A stretch of 64,000 nucleotides of DNA from Kitasatospora sp. NBC_00315 (lineage in GTDB: Bacteria; Actinomycetota; Actinomycetes; Streptomycetales; Streptomycetaceae): NCBI RefSeq assembly GCF_041435095.1, contig NZ_CP108025.1, forward strand, positions 6,696,001-6,760,000. The letters are read 5' to 3'. The notes under the pieces were generated by a model that saw nothing but the letters and a program-made list of their open reading frames with translations, was not told the origin of the DNA and ran no database searches. The position numbers were made by a program, and so were the translations under genes. Positions 1 to 8,548 of this stretch are shown here, in pieces. Position 1 is the first letter of the stretch. Each line of letters starts with the position of its first letter.

Positions 1-56
1 TAGGCCCGGAAGTACAGGCTGGCCGAGTCGAGCAGCATCAGTCGCGGTACGGTCAC
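1..56 (-). CDS. 5'-3' exonuclease, N-terminal fragment (cut by window edge)
   Basis: Only the first ~18 codons are inside the window. From the GTG at 54-56 the product begins MTVPRLMLLDSASLYFRA. The MLLDSASLYFRA stretch is the usual N-terminus of the actinobacterial stand-alone 5'-3' exonuclease (PIN/FEN-like fold), where the first Asp is a metal ligand. A GGAGG at 58-62 is only one base from this GTG, so the start could instead be the in-frame ATG at 36-38. The family assignment rests on a short stretch and is tentative. Confidence 0.5.
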   Translation of the reverse strand, partial: MTVPRLMLLDSASLYFRA

Positions 57-138
57 GCCTCCGATCATGCCGTACCGGACCGACAGTCGGCCGCCAGACG
101 GCACCGGGCGCCCCGGGTGCTACGGGTGCTACGGGCGG

Positions 139-1236
139 TCAGCGGTCGGCGTCCTTCCCGTGCCACGGCTCGACGCCGGTCGTCACCGCGCCGCCGCCGG
201 CGGCGGACTCCTCCACCGCGAGCGCGATCAGGTGGTCCTGGCACGCCTCGGCCAGCGGGTACGGAGCGGGGCCCTCCTCCCGTGCCCAGGCCCCTGTCGC
301 CGTCAGCAGGGTGGCGATGGCGATCTCCTCGTCCATCAGCCGCAGGCCGAGGAAGGGGTTGCGGTAGACCACGGCGCCGTCGAAGGTGATGTGCTCGGTG
401 TCGTAGCCGTCCAGGTTGAGGTCGTAGCCGAGCTGCGAGCGCACCAGGGCCGACCTGGTGATGGTGCGCTCGCCCGCCAGCCGCACCACGGTGTCGTCGG
501 CGATCTCGCCGTGGCTGCCGCGCACGACGATCCGGCGCAGGCGCAGCTGGTTGTGCCATTGGTTGTCGGTGAAGTCGTACAGGCCGGACGCACCCCCGAA
601 GTCCAGCGTGGCGATCGTGGTGGCCGCCTCCCGGGGGGTGTCGTCGCCGGTCCAGCCGTCCCGGGTCAGCGGGTCGACCAGCGGGGCGCGGAAGCGGGAC
701 GCCGAGACCCGGACCGGGCCGAACCCCGCTCCGAGCAGGCCCCGGATCATCGCGACCGCGTGGTACATGTGGGTGGAGGAGACCTGGACGCCGGTGGGCC
801 GGCCGATCACCCCGCGCTCGACCAGCGCGCGGCGGGCGGCGTGGCCCGGCATCAGCAGGTACTGCTCGGCCACCTGGACGAGCCCGCCGGGGCCGACCCG
901 CTCCCACAGTCGCCGCAGCCCGTCCGCGTCCGGCGCCGGTGGGGTCTCGCTGAGGACCCGGACGCCGGCCTCGGCCAGCGCGGCGACCACCTCGGGGTTG
1001 GCGGACCACGGCACGCTGCTGATCACGAAGTCGGGACGCCGCGCGGCCACCAGCTCCCCGGGGGAGAGGTACGCCGGCACCTTCCACCGCCGGGCGGCCT
1101 CCTCGGCCGCCTCCGGACGCCGGACGACCGCGCCCACCAGGGTCAGCTGCTCGGGCAGCAGGGCCGCCAGCCGGACGAAGAACTCCGCGCGCCAGCCGCT
1201 GCCCGCGATGGCGAAGGTGGTGGGTGTGGTCGTCAT
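139..1236 (-). CDS. Gfo/Idh/MocA-family oxidoreductase
   Basis: Encodes 365 residues. The N-terminus is a Rossmann fold with a glycine-rich dinucleotide loop (AGSGWRAEFF, about residues 9-18), followed by the substrate-binding alpha/beta half typical of the family. The usual E-K-P motif is changed to SETPP, so the substrate and even catalysis are uncertain. Family members oxidise or reduce sugars and sugar-like polyols with NAD(P). Start ATG at 1234-1236. It is transcribed divergently from the ECF sigma factor at 1444, with a 15-bp tandem repeat between them. Nothing in the sequence names a substrate. Confidence 0.8.
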   Translation of the reverse strand: MTTTPTTFAIAGSGWRAEFFVRLAALLPEQLTLVGAVVRRPEAAEEAARRWKVPAYLSPGELVAARRPDFVISSVPWSANPEVVAALAEAGVRVLSETPPAPDADGLRRLWERVGPGGLVQVAEQYLLMPGHAARRALVERGVIGRPTGVQVSSTHMYHAVAMIRGLLGAGFGPVRVSASRFRAPLVDPLTRDGWTGDDTPREAATTIATLDFGGASGLYDFTDNQWHNQLRLRRIVVRGSHGEIADDTVVRLAGERTITRSALVRSQLGYDLNLDGYDTEHITFDGAVVYRNPFLGLRLMDEEIAIATLLTATGAWAREEGPAPYPLAEACQDHLIALAVEESAAGGGAVTTGVEPWHGKDADR

Positions 1237-1354
1237 GGCTGCATCGTCACAGCCGGCCGCCGCCGTGTCACCCCCGTCCGGGTGCCGGACCCCGCCCGGC
1301 GGGCGCGTGTGAGCGGACGCGTCGAAGCGGGCGATCGCGTGCCGGGCCGACCAC

Positions 1355-1414
1355 GGGCCGGGTACGCGCGGGCCGGGTGGACGCGGGCAGGGTGGACGCG
1401 GGCCGGGTGGACGC
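1355..1414. repeat. 15-bp tandem repeat, four units
   Basis: Four consecutive 15-bp units (1355-1369, 1370-1384, 1385-1399, 1400-1414) based on GGGCCGGGTGGACGC. They lie between the divergent oxidoreductase and sigma-factor genes and end 11 bp before the first possible ATG of the sigma factor, so they occupy its 5' leader or promoter. Confidence 0.85.
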
Positions 1415-1443
1415 GGCCGGCGCGCATGGCCGATCATGGCGCG

Positions 1444-2388
1444 ATGTCGCTCCGTCCGTACGAGGCCGATCCGTTCGAGCGTTCCAGGGGCCGTCTGGAG
1501 GCCATCGCCTATCGGCTGCTGGGGTCGGCCGGTGACGCCGAGGACGCGGTGCAGGACACGTTTCTGCGCTGGCACGCGGCGGACCGGGAACGGATCGAGA
1601 CGCCGGCGGCGTGGCTGACGAAGGTGCTCACCAACCTCTGCCTCAATCAGCTCACCTCGGCGCGGGCCAGGCGGGAGACCTACGTGGGGCAGTGGCTCCC
1701 GGAGCCGGTCCTGGCCGGGGACCGGATGCTCGGGCCGGCCGAGACCGCCGAGCAGCGCGAGTCGGTCTCCACGGCGATGCTCATCCTCATGGAGCGGCTG
1801 TCGCCCAACGAGCGCGCGGTGTACGTGCTGCGTGAGGCGTTCGGGTACGCGCACCGCGAGATCGCGGAGATCCTCGACCTCACCGAGTCCAACTGCCAGC
1901 AGATCCACCGGCGGGCCAAGCAGCACCTCTCCAGCGGCCGGGCCCGCACCGAGGTCGACGCGGCCGCCGCGCGCAAGGTCGTCGAGGGATTTCTCGCCGC
2001 GGCCCTCAGCGGCGAGACCGAACCGCTGATCCGGCTGCTCACCGACGACGCGGTGGGCGTGGCCGACGGCGGTGCGCGGGTCCGGGCCCGCAGGACCCCG
2101 GTCGTCGGTGCGCTCGGGGTCGCGCGCTACCTGCGCGGGCTGTTCCGGCCGGGCGCGGCCAAGCGGGCCGAGGCCGGTGGCCGGGCCGCCCTCCACGCCG
2201 CCGTCGTCAACGGCTCGCCCGCCGTGCTGGTCGCGGCCGGCGAGCGGATCCTCGCCGTCCTCTGCCTCGCCCCGACCCCCGAGGGCGTCGAGGCGGTCAC
2301 CATCCAGGTCAACCCCGACAAGCTGGAGCGCATCACGCGCCGGTGGGCGGCCGCCGGCCCGCATCACCCCCTCGCGGAGATCTGGTGA
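1444..2388 (+). CDS. ECF41-type RNA polymerase sigma factor (SigJ-like)
   Basis: Encodes 314 residues from ATG 1444 (an in-frame ATG at 1426 would add six). Sigma region 2 lies in the first ~75 residues (AIAYRLLGSAGDAEDAVQDTF) and region 4 at about 107-160 (FGYAHREIAEILDL, then the recognition helix). The C-terminal ~130 residues form a SnoaL-like extension. Two marks of the ECF41 group are visible: a DGGxR/K motif at residues 208-212 (DGGAR) and NPDKL near the C-terminus. In this group the extension tunes activity in place of an anti-sigma factor, and the usual target is an adjacent oxidoreductase-type gene. The FAD oxidoreductase 80 bp downstream fits that pattern. Confidence 0.9.
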   Translation: MSLRPYEADPFERSRGRLEAIAYRLLGSAGDAEDAVQDTFLRWHAADRERIETPAAWLTKVLTNLCLNQLTSARARRETYVGQWLPEPVLAGDRMLGPAETAEQRESVSTAMLILMERLSPNERAVYVLREAFGYAHREIAEILDLTESNCQQIHRRAKQHLSSGRARTEVDAAAARKVVEGFLAAALSGETEPLIRLLTDDAVGVADGGARVRARRTPVVGALGVARYLRGLFRPGAAKRAEAGGRAALHAAVVNGSPAVLVAAGERILAVLCLAPTPEGVEAVTIQVNPDKLERITRRWAAAGPHHPLAEIW

Positions 2389-2468
2389 CCCACGTCACAT
2401 CCCCTTCCCGTCAGGGATCGCGGGGCTGTCCGGTTCAGGAGGTGAATCCCACCGGACAGGAGCAAGCC

Positions 2469-3776
2469 ATGAAGCACCGCATCGTCGTCCTCGGAGCCGG
2501 GTACGCCGGAGCCGTCGTCGCCGGCCGCCTCGCCAGGCGACTGCACCGCGACGACGTCGAGATCACCGTGGTCAACGCCGACCCCGACTTCGTCGAGCGG
2601 GTGCGTCTGCACCAGCTCGCGAGCGGGCAGGACCTGCCGCGTCGCCCGCTGCTCGACATCTACGCGGGCACCGGGGTGCTGGTCCGGCCGGCGCGGGTCA
2701 CCGCGGTCGACGCGGACCGCCGGACCGTCGATCTCTTCGGCGAGCACGGCGCCGGGACCCTCGGCCACGACACCCTCGGCCACGACACCCTCGGCCACGA
2801 CACCCTCGGCTACGACACCCTCGTGTACGCCCTCGGGAGCACCGCCGCCGACCACGGCGTCCCCGGTGTCGCCGAGTACGCCCACACCGTCGCCGGGAAG
2901 CCGGACGCGCTGCGACTGCGGGCGCGCCTGAGCGCGTTGGATCCGGGTGGGACCGTACTGGTCGTGGGCGGCGGGCTGACCGGTATCGAGACGGCCACCG
3001 AGATCGCCGAGGCCCGCCCCGACCTCCGGGTCGCCCTCGCCGCCCGCGGCGGCGTCGGCGACCGGCTCAGCGACAAGGCCCGGCACCACCTGCGCGTGGT
3101 TCTCGACCGGCTCGGCGTCACGGTCCACGAGCGGGCCGAGGTCACGAGCGTCGAGGCGGGCCGGGTGGTCACCGGCGCGGCCGGGGAGATCCCGGCCGAC
3201 GTGACCGTGTGGACCGCGGGCTTCTCCGTGCACCCGATCGCGGCCGCCACCACGCTGGAGGTGTCCGACACCGGGCAGATCGTCGTCGACGCCACCATGC
3301 GGTCGGTCTCGCACCCCGAGGTGTACGCCGTCGGGGACGCCGCGCTCGCCGAAGGAGCGGGCGGGAGGCCGCTGCGGATGTCCTGCGCCACGGCGACCCC
3401 GATGGCGTGGCGGGCTGCCGACGCACTCGCCGCCCGGCTGACCGGTCGCAAGGTGCCCGAGACCGTGATCGGCTACACCGCCCAGTGCGTCAGCCTCGGA
3501 CGCCGCGCCGGAATCCTCCAGCGGGTGACCCACGACGACCGGGTCACCCCGACCGTCGTCACGGGCCGGACCGGCGCCCGCATCAAGGAGCTCATCTGCG
3601 CGAGCGTGGCCTGGAACGTCTCCCACCCGACCATCATGCTGCCGAGCCGCCGCCGCCACCTCGTGGCAACCGCCGCCCCGGAGTCGCACCCCGTCACCCC
3701 GTCACCCGGTGACGCGGTGGCCGCGTCCGTCGGCTCTCCCCGCCCCTCGGAGGATCGCTCACGCGGCACGGCCTAG
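2469..3776 (+). CDS. NAD(P)/FAD-dependent oxidoreductase (NDH-2-like)
   Basis: Encodes 435 residues from ATG 2469, after an AGGAG-type RBS. It has an N-terminal FAD loop (VVLGAGYAGAVV), a second nucleotide-binding loop (VLVVGGGLTGIET) and the C-terminal FAD signature VYAVGDAA, the order seen in type II NADH dehydrogenases and related pyridine nucleotide-disulfide oxidoreductases. No C-terminal membrane anchor is obvious. It follows the ECF41 sigma factor and is its likely target. A partial ECF41-like -35 (CGTCACA, 2393-2399) lies in the gap, but the element expected 16 bp further on is poor. Residues ~97-118 are a GHDTL repeat. The stop overlaps the convergent CDF gene by 4 bp. Confidence 0.85.
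   Translation: MKHRIVVLGAGYAGAVVAGRLARRLHRDDVEITVVNADPDFVERVRLHQLASGQDLPRRPLLDIYAGTGVLVRPARVTAVDADRRTVDLFGEHGAGTLGHDTLGHDTLGHDTLGYDTLVYALGSTAADHGVPGVAEYAHTVAGKPDALRLRARLSALDPGGTVLVVGGGLTGIETATEIAEARPDLRVALAARGGVGDRLSDKARHHLRVVLDRLGVTVHERAEVTSVEAGRVVTGAAGEIPADVTVWTAGFSVHPIAAATTLEVSDTGQIVVDATMRSVSHPEVYAVGDAALAEGAGGRPLRMSCATATPMAWRAADALAARLTGRKVPETVIGYTAQCVSLGRRAGILQRVTHDDRVTPTVVTGRTGARIKELICASVAWNVSHPTIMLPSRRRHLVATAAPESHPVTPSPGDAVAASVGSPRPSEDRSRGTA
2757..2822 (+). repeat. 15-bp in-frame tandem repeat inside the FAD oxidoreductase
   Basis: Four 15-bp units (ACCCTCGGCCACGAC, the last with TAC for CAC) plus a partial fifth encode TLGHD repeated. The period is a multiple of three, so copy-number change would keep the frame. 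It falls in the linker before the NADH-binding domain. Confidence 0.85.
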
Positions 3777-4816
3777 TGCTCGTGCGGCCCGCTGCGGTGG
3801 ACCGGGCCGTGCGAGTCGCCGCAGCGGTCGTCGAGGACGGCCGGGCCGGCCGGGGTGATCTGCAGCAGCCCCTGGTCGTCGTCCTCGCCGAGATGGTCCA
3901 CCTGCAGCGTGGCGTGGGTGATCCGGTACTCCTCGCGCAGCCGCCGCTGCAGGCCGCGCCGGACGGCGTGGCAGTCCCCGCCCGGGGTGACCAGGACGTG
4001 GGCGGAGAGCGCGGGCTGACCGGAGGTGATCTCCCAGATGTGCAGGTCGTGGACCTCCACCACCTGCTCGGTCGCGATCATCCGGTCCGCCACCGTGTCG
4101 GGATCGATCCCGGCCGGCGCGGCCTCCAGGAAGATCCGGCCGGAGTCGCGGACCAGCCCGACGCCCGCACGCAGCATCAGCGCCACCACCACCAGGGAGG
4201 CGATCGCGTCCGCCTGCAGGAAACCCGTGGTCAGCATGACCGCGCCGGCGACGGCGGTGGCGATGAAGGCGTACAGGTCGGTCAGTACGTGCTGGTAGGC
4301 ACCCTCGACGTTCAGCGAGGTGCGGTTGGCCCTGGACATGCACCAGGCCGCCCCGATGTTGACCACGATCCCGACCAGGGCGGTGACCAGGACCAGCGAG
4401 CCGGTCACGTCCGGCGGGTCGATCAGCCGGGTGACCGCCTCGTACCCGAGCCAGGCGGAGAGCACCAGCAGGGTGACGCCGTTGGCCTGCGCGGAGAGGA
4501 TCTCGGCCCGCTTCAGCCCGTAGGTGTACCCGCCCCTGGCCGGACGGGCCGCCAGCCGCATCGCGACCAGCGCGAGGACGATCGAGGCGGCGTCGGTGAG
4601 CATGTGGGCGGCGTCCGAGATCAGCGCCAGCGACTGCGCGGCGAAGCCCACCACGACCTCGCCGGCCATGAAGACCACGATCAACGCCAGCGCGCCGAGC
4701 AGCCACCGGCGGTCGGCGTCGGCGGCCACGCCGTGCGAGTGCCCGCCGGGGCCGTGGCCGCCGTGCCCGTGCCGGTCGTGCCCCTGCTCGTGCTGGCTGT
4801 GGTCGTGGCCGGCCAT
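3773..4816 (-). CDS. Cation diffusion facilitator (CDF) metal exporter
   Basis: Encodes 347 residues. It has a His-rich N-terminus (GHDHSQHEQGHDRHGHGGHG), six predicted membrane segments and a cytoplasmic C-terminal domain ending in another His-rich tail (HGPVHRSGPHEH). The metal site is seen as HMLTD in helix 2 and HVLTD in helix 5 (both HxxxD), which points to zinc-like divalent cations exported against protons. The start at ATG 4814-4816 is set by an AGAGGA RBS. Its stop overlaps the preceding convergent gene. It is divergent from chrA-like at 5102, giving a small metal/oxyanion-resistance pair. Confidence 0.92.
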   Translation of the reverse strand: MAGHDHSQHEQGHDRHGHGGHGPGGHSHGVAADADRRWLLGALALIVVFMAGEVVVGFAAQSLALISDAAHMLTDAASIVLALVAMRLAARPARGGYTYGLKRAEILSAQANGVTLLVLSAWLGYEAVTRLIDPPDVTGSLVLVTALVGIVVNIGAAWCMSRANRTSLNVEGAYQHVLTDLYAFIATAVAGAVMLTTGFLQADAIASLVVVALMLRAGVGLVRDSGRIFLEAAPAGIDPDTVADRMIATEQVVEVHDLHIWEITSGQPALSAHVLVTPGGDCHAVRRGLQRRLREEYRITHATLQVDHLGEDDDQGLLQITPAGPAVLDDRCGDSHGPVHRSGPHEH

Positions 4817-5101
4817 CGGGATCCTCTCGTGGACGCGCGGGGGCAGGGAGCGGCCGCCCCGCACCCGAAGTGAACCGCAGATCGGATGGAGATCCAAAGG
4901 CTGCACTGGTGACCGTTGTCGTTGCCGTCGAGCCGCTCCCACCGGTTTTCTCCACCCCTGCTGTTGGCCGTGATCGGATAGGGTCGCCCCGCCCCGGCAC
5001 CGGGGCCGCTCACCCGGGCACCGGACGTCGGACTTCGGATGCCGGACTTCGGATGCCGGACGCCGGGTGAAGCGCGGCGGCACGCGGGGGAGCGATCGGC
5101 A

Positions 5102-6310
5102 GTGGAGCACAGCCCGGCGGTCCGGCTACGGACCATCGCCCTGGAGTGGGTGCGGATCGGCCTGATCGGTTTCGGAGGCCCGCCCGCCCACATCCTGTTG
5201 CTGCGCCGGCTCTGCGTCGAGCGGCGCCGGTGGATGAGCGAGGCGGAGTTCGAGGACGGCATCGCGGCCACCAACCTGCTGCCCGGCCCGGCCTCCACCC
5301 AACTGGCGATCTTCACGGCCTGGCGGCTTCGCGGCGCCGCCGGGGCACTGGTGGGCGGGATCGGGTTCATCGCGCCGGGGCTGGTGCTGATCCTCGCCCT
5401 CTCCGCGCTCTTCCTCGGCGGCGACCCACCGGTGTGGGTGCTCGGCGCGGCGGCCGGGGCCGGGGCGGTCGTGCCCGCCGTGGCCGTGCAGGCCGCGGCC
5501 GCGCTGGTGCCCGGCAGCCTCGGGCGGGCCGGCAAGGCGCGCGCGGGCCGGGTGCGCTGGGGCGCGTACGCCGTCGCGGGTGCGTCGGCCGCGCTGCTGG
5601 CCGGCCCCTGGCTGGTGCTCGTCCTGCTGGCGGCCGGCCTCACCGAGTCGGCCGTCCGGGCGCGTGGACGGGAGCGTGGACGGTGGCGCGGGCCGGGCGA
5701 CGACGGGCCGGGCGGCCGGGCGGGCGCCCCGCCCCGGTCGGCTGTCGCGGCCGTGCTGCCCGTGGCGGGTGCGGTGGGCGGCCTCGGCGCGGTGGCATGG
5801 GTGGCGTTCAAGGTCGGCGCGCTCTCGTACGGGGGCGGCTTCGTGATCATCCCGCTGATGCGGTACGACGCGGTGCACCGCTTCCACTGGATGACGGACG
5901 GGCAGTTCCTGGACGCGGTGGCGCTCGGACAGGTCACCCCCGGCCCGGTGGTGCACACCGTCGCGGCGGTCGGCTACGCGGCCGCCGGGTTGGGCGGCGG
6001 GCTGCTGGCGGCGGCGGTCGCCTTCGGCCCGTCGTTCCTCTTCGTCCTGCTGGGCGGCCGCCACTTCGACCGGTTGCGGGCCGACGCCCGGGTCCAGGAT
6101 TTTCTGACCGGCGCGGGGCCGGCCGTGACCGGCGCGATCGCCGGCTCGGCGGTCCCGCTGGCAGGCGCCCTGCAGTACGGCTGGCAGTGGGGCGTGCTGG
6201 CGGCGGCCCTGGCCCGGCTGCTCCCGGCCCGCCGGGGCGCGGTCGCGGCCCTGGTCGCCGCGGGCGGTCTCGGTGTGCTGGCGACCCTGGCCGGACTGCC
6301 GCCCGGCTGA
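5102..6310 (+). CDS. chrA: Chromate transporter, ChrA family (two-domain)
   Basis: Encodes 402 residues from GTG 5102, preceded by GGGGGAG at 5086-5092. It is a long-chain CHR protein: the first CHR domain carries GFGGPPAH and LLPGPASTQ, and the second carries SYGGGFVIIPLM and VTPGPVVHTVAAVGY, with about ten hydrophobic segments in all. A charged, Gly/Arg-rich linker (~residues 185-225) joins the halves. The family exports chromate or, by homology, other sulfate-like oxyanions. The upstream region has a short direct repeat (CGGACTTCGGATGC twice, about 5029-5060). No chrB-like regulator is nearby. Confidence 0.88.
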   Translation: MEHSPAVRLRTIALEWVRIGLIGFGGPPAHILLLRRLCVERRRWMSEAEFEDGIAATNLLPGPASTQLAIFTAWRLRGAAGALVGGIGFIAPGLVLILALSALFLGGDPPVWVLGAAAGAGAVVPAVAVQAAAALVPGSLGRAGKARAGRVRWGAYAVAGASAALLAGPWLVLVLLAAGLTESAVRARGRERGRWRGPGDDGPGGRAGAPPRSAVAAVLPVAGAVGGLGAVAWVAFKVGALSYGGGFVIIPLMRYDAVHRFHWMTDGQFLDAVALGQVTPGPVVHTVAAVGYAAAGLGGGLLAAAVAFGPSFLFVLLGGRHFDRLRADARVQDFLTGAGPAVTGAIAGSAVPLAGALQYGWQWGVLAAALARLLPARRGAVAALVAAGGLGVLATLAGLPPG

Positions 6311-6352
6311 CGCCGGCAGGCCGCGGCGGCGGTCACCGCGCGGACGCCCCGC

Positions 6353-6442
6353 GAGCGTGAACCCCGGGACGATGATCCCCGCGAGCGCGAAGCCCGGAAG
6401 CGTGAACCCCGGGAGCGCGAAGCCCGGGAGCGTGAACCCCGG
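6353..6442. repeat. 15-bp tandem repeat, six units
   Basis: Six contiguous 15-bp units at 6353-6442. Two alternating versions are present, GAGCGTGAACCCCGG and GAGCGCGAAGCCCGG, and the second unit is divergent. It lies between the convergent ends of chrA and the glutamine-amidotransferase gene and is non-coding as far as can be judged. Confidence 0.88.
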
Positions 6443-6489
6443 GAACGGACGCTCCGGCCGCGACCCGGGCCCCGCGCGGCGGCCGGGTG

Positions 6490-7272
6490 TCAGGTTCGCG
6501 CGGCGGCGCTCACGCCCGCCCGGGTCGGCGGGTCGAGCGGGGCCTCCACCGGCATCAGCGGCACCGTCCGGGCGGCGGTGGCGGCACGGACCAGGGCCTG
6601 CATCACCCGCAGGTCCTCGCCCTGCTCCGGGTGCCACTGCACGCCGAGGGTGAAACCGGTGCCCTCGATGCCCTCGATCGTCCCGTCCGGGGCCAGCGCG
6701 TTGACCCGCAGGCCCTCGCCCAGCCGGTCGACCGCCTGGTGGTGGAAGGTCGGGACGGTCAGCTCGGGCTCCGGCAGCAGACCGCCGAGCAGGGTGCCCG
6801 GCAGTGGCCGCACCACGTGGGTGCCGTACCGGCCGGGCGAACCCGCGTGCACGTCCGGCCGGACGACGTCCGGCAGGTGCTGCACCAGCGAGCCGCCGCA
6901 CACCACGTTCATCAGCTGCATGCCGCGGCAGATGCCGAGCAGCGGCATGCCGCAGGCGAGCGCCGCCCGGACGAGGGCGGTCTCCCAGTGGTCGCGTTCG
7001 GGGGAGTCCGCCTCGGTCCGGGGGTGCGGGGACTGGCCGTAGTACGCCGGGTCCATGTCCGGGCCGCCGGAGATGACCAGCGCGTCCAGTCTGGCGAGCA
7101 CCTCCGGCGCACGCTCCGGCGCGTCCGGCGGCAGCAGCAGGGCCACCCCGCCCGCGTCGCGGACGTACGCGGTGGTGCGCTCGGGCACCAGGGCCACCCG
7201 GCGCCCGCGCCAGTCACTCCAACTCACGTCGACCAGGTAGGTGCTGACGCCGATGAAAGGCCTGCGATCCAT
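6490..7272 (-). CDS. Class I glutamine amidotransferase, gamma-glutamyl-GABA hydrolase-like (PuuD family)
   Basis: Encodes 260 residues from ATG 7272. The catalytic triad of the family is visible: Cys115 in LLGICRGMQ, and His214 and Glu216 in WHPEQ, with the HHQAVD motif before them. There is no synthetase domain, so this is a stand-alone hydrolase like PuuD, which cleaves gamma-glutamyl-GABA in putrescine/polyamine breakdown. It is divergent from an SDR. In many actinomycetes PuuD-like and SDR genes accompany a gamma-glutamylpolyamine synthetase, but no glnA-like gene is present here, so the polyamine role is inferred. Confidence 0.88.
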   Translation of the reverse strand: MDRRPFIGVSTYLVDVSWSDWRGRRVALVPERTTAYVRDAGGVALLLPPDAPERAPEVLARLDALVISGGPDMDPAYYGQSPHPRTEADSPERDHWETALVRAALACGMPLLGICRGMQLMNVVCGGSLVQHLPDVVRPDVHAGSPGRYGTHVVRPLPGTLLGGLLPEPELTVPTFHHQAVDRLGEGLRVNALAPDGTIEGIEGTGFTLGVQWHPEQGEDLRVMQALVRAATAARTVPLMPVEAPLDPPTRAGVSAAART

Positions 7273-7526
7273 GGCCGGAATTGTCCACCCGGTCACCCTC
7301 CGTGTCCCGGCAATCACGTTCCTCGGCGCGCCACGCCTCCCGCGCTCCCCGGTGCGGCCCCGGCCAGGCCGTACGGTTTCGCACAGACGCCCCGGCTTCG
7401 CCCGGACCGCCCGGCCTCGCCCGGTACACCCCCCGGCGCGGACGCGCGGATACCGGCACCGCCGGCGCCGGCGTCCCGACGCGTACCCCCGGTGACGCGT
7501 ACCCCCAGCGAGGAGCAGGAGCCCCG

Positions 7527-8345
7527 ATGGCCGACAGCCCGGCGACCAAGGCCCCCGTGGACCTGAGCCCGGTCTGCCGCCGACTGGTCGGCCGCACGGC
7601 GGTGATCACCGGAGCGGGCGGCGGGACCGGCCTGGCCGTCGCCCGCAGGCTGGCCGCCGAGGGCGCGCGGGTGGTCTGCGCCGACCTCGACGAGAAGGCC
7701 GGCCGTGCGGCGGCCCGAGCGGTCGGCGGCCTGTTCGTGCACACCGACGTCCGGGACCCGGCCATGGTCGAGGCGTTGTTCGACGAGGCGTACGAGACCT
7801 GCGGCAGCGTCGACGTGGCGGTCAACCACGTCACGCTGCCGCCGCCGGCGCACGAGGCCGGCGGCGCCCCCGCCGACGGCCCGGCCGCCTGGCACCGGGT
7901 GCAGGAGGCCACGCTCACCGCCGTCCACCTCTGCTGCTGGGCGGCCCTGCCGTACATGCGCCGGCACGGGCGCGGCTCGATCGTCAACACCGTCGGCTTC
8001 GTCGCGCGGACGGAGGTGGCCGCCGCGCAGATCGCGTACGCCGCCGCCCGGGGCGGGGTGCTGGCGATGTCGCGGGAGCTGGGGGTGCAGTTCGCCCGGG
8101 AGGGCATCCGCGTCAACGCGCTCTCGCCCGGGCCGGTCGGTGCCCCGGCGTCCGGCGGCCTCCCGGCGGTCGACCCGGCCGCCGACGCCCGCCGACCCGG
8201 CTGGATCCCGCTGGGCAGGCTCGCGGCGCCGGAGGAGATCGCGGCCGCGGCCGCCTTCCTGGCCAGCGACGACGCGTCCTTCGTGACCGCCGGCGAATTC
8301 CTGGTGGACGGCGGGATCTCGGGCGCCGCACTGACCGCGCGGTAG
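7527..8345 (+). CDS. SDR-family protein with degraded active site
   Basis: Encodes 272 residues from ATG 7527 (RBS AGGAG). The cofactor loop TGAGGGTG (residues 28-35) and the C-terminal SDR ending LVDGGIS are intact. The catalytic set is not: the NNAG motif reads NHVT (100-103), the catalytic Ser region reads NTVGF (154-158) with no serine, and YxxxK reads YAAAR (171-175), keeping Tyr but with Arg for Lys. It may bind NAD(P) without normal dehydrogenase activity, or use an altered mechanism. It is divergent from the PuuD-like hydrolase across a 254-bp gap. Confidence 0.85.
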   Translation: MADSPATKAPVDLSPVCRRLVGRTAVITGAGGGTGLAVARRLAAEGARVVCADLDEKAGRAAARAVGGLFVHTDVRDPAMVEALFDEAYETCGSVDVAVNHVTLPPPAHEAGGAPADGPAAWHRVQEATLTAVHLCCWAALPYMRRHGRGSIVNTVGFVARTEVAAAQIAYAAARGGVLAMSRELGVQFAREGIRVNALSPGPVGAPASGGLPAVDPAADARRPGWIPLGRLAAPEEIAAAAAFLASDDASFVTAGEFLVDGGISGAALTAR

Positions 8346-8541
8346 CCGCCGGGCGCGCTTCGCGACGGTGGCCCGGCCGGGGCGGACGGCGGTCGTTCGG
8401 CCCGCTCCGCGAAGCCGGGCGGCAGGGCTCCCGGGCCGTTTTCCGGGCCGGTGCGGGCACTTGTCACGGCTTCTCACCGTAATCTCATCCAGAATCGCCG
8501 AATTGGCCGCCCTGCTGATATCGCGCTTATCCGCGGCCGTT

Positions 8542-8547
8542 TAGATT
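8542..8547 (+). promoter_or_regulatory. Candidate -10 box for a leaderless start
   Basis: TAGATT lies seven bases before the GTG at 8555, the spacing expected when transcription starts on the start codon. No Shine-Dalgarno sequence is visible. A clear -35 was not found, so this is tentative. Confidence 0.35.
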
Positions 8548-8548
8548 C

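Noticed and set aside
2393..2412. Full ECF41 promoter as CGTCACA...CGTC
   Set aside because: The spacing is 9 bp rather than the 16 bp known for this group.
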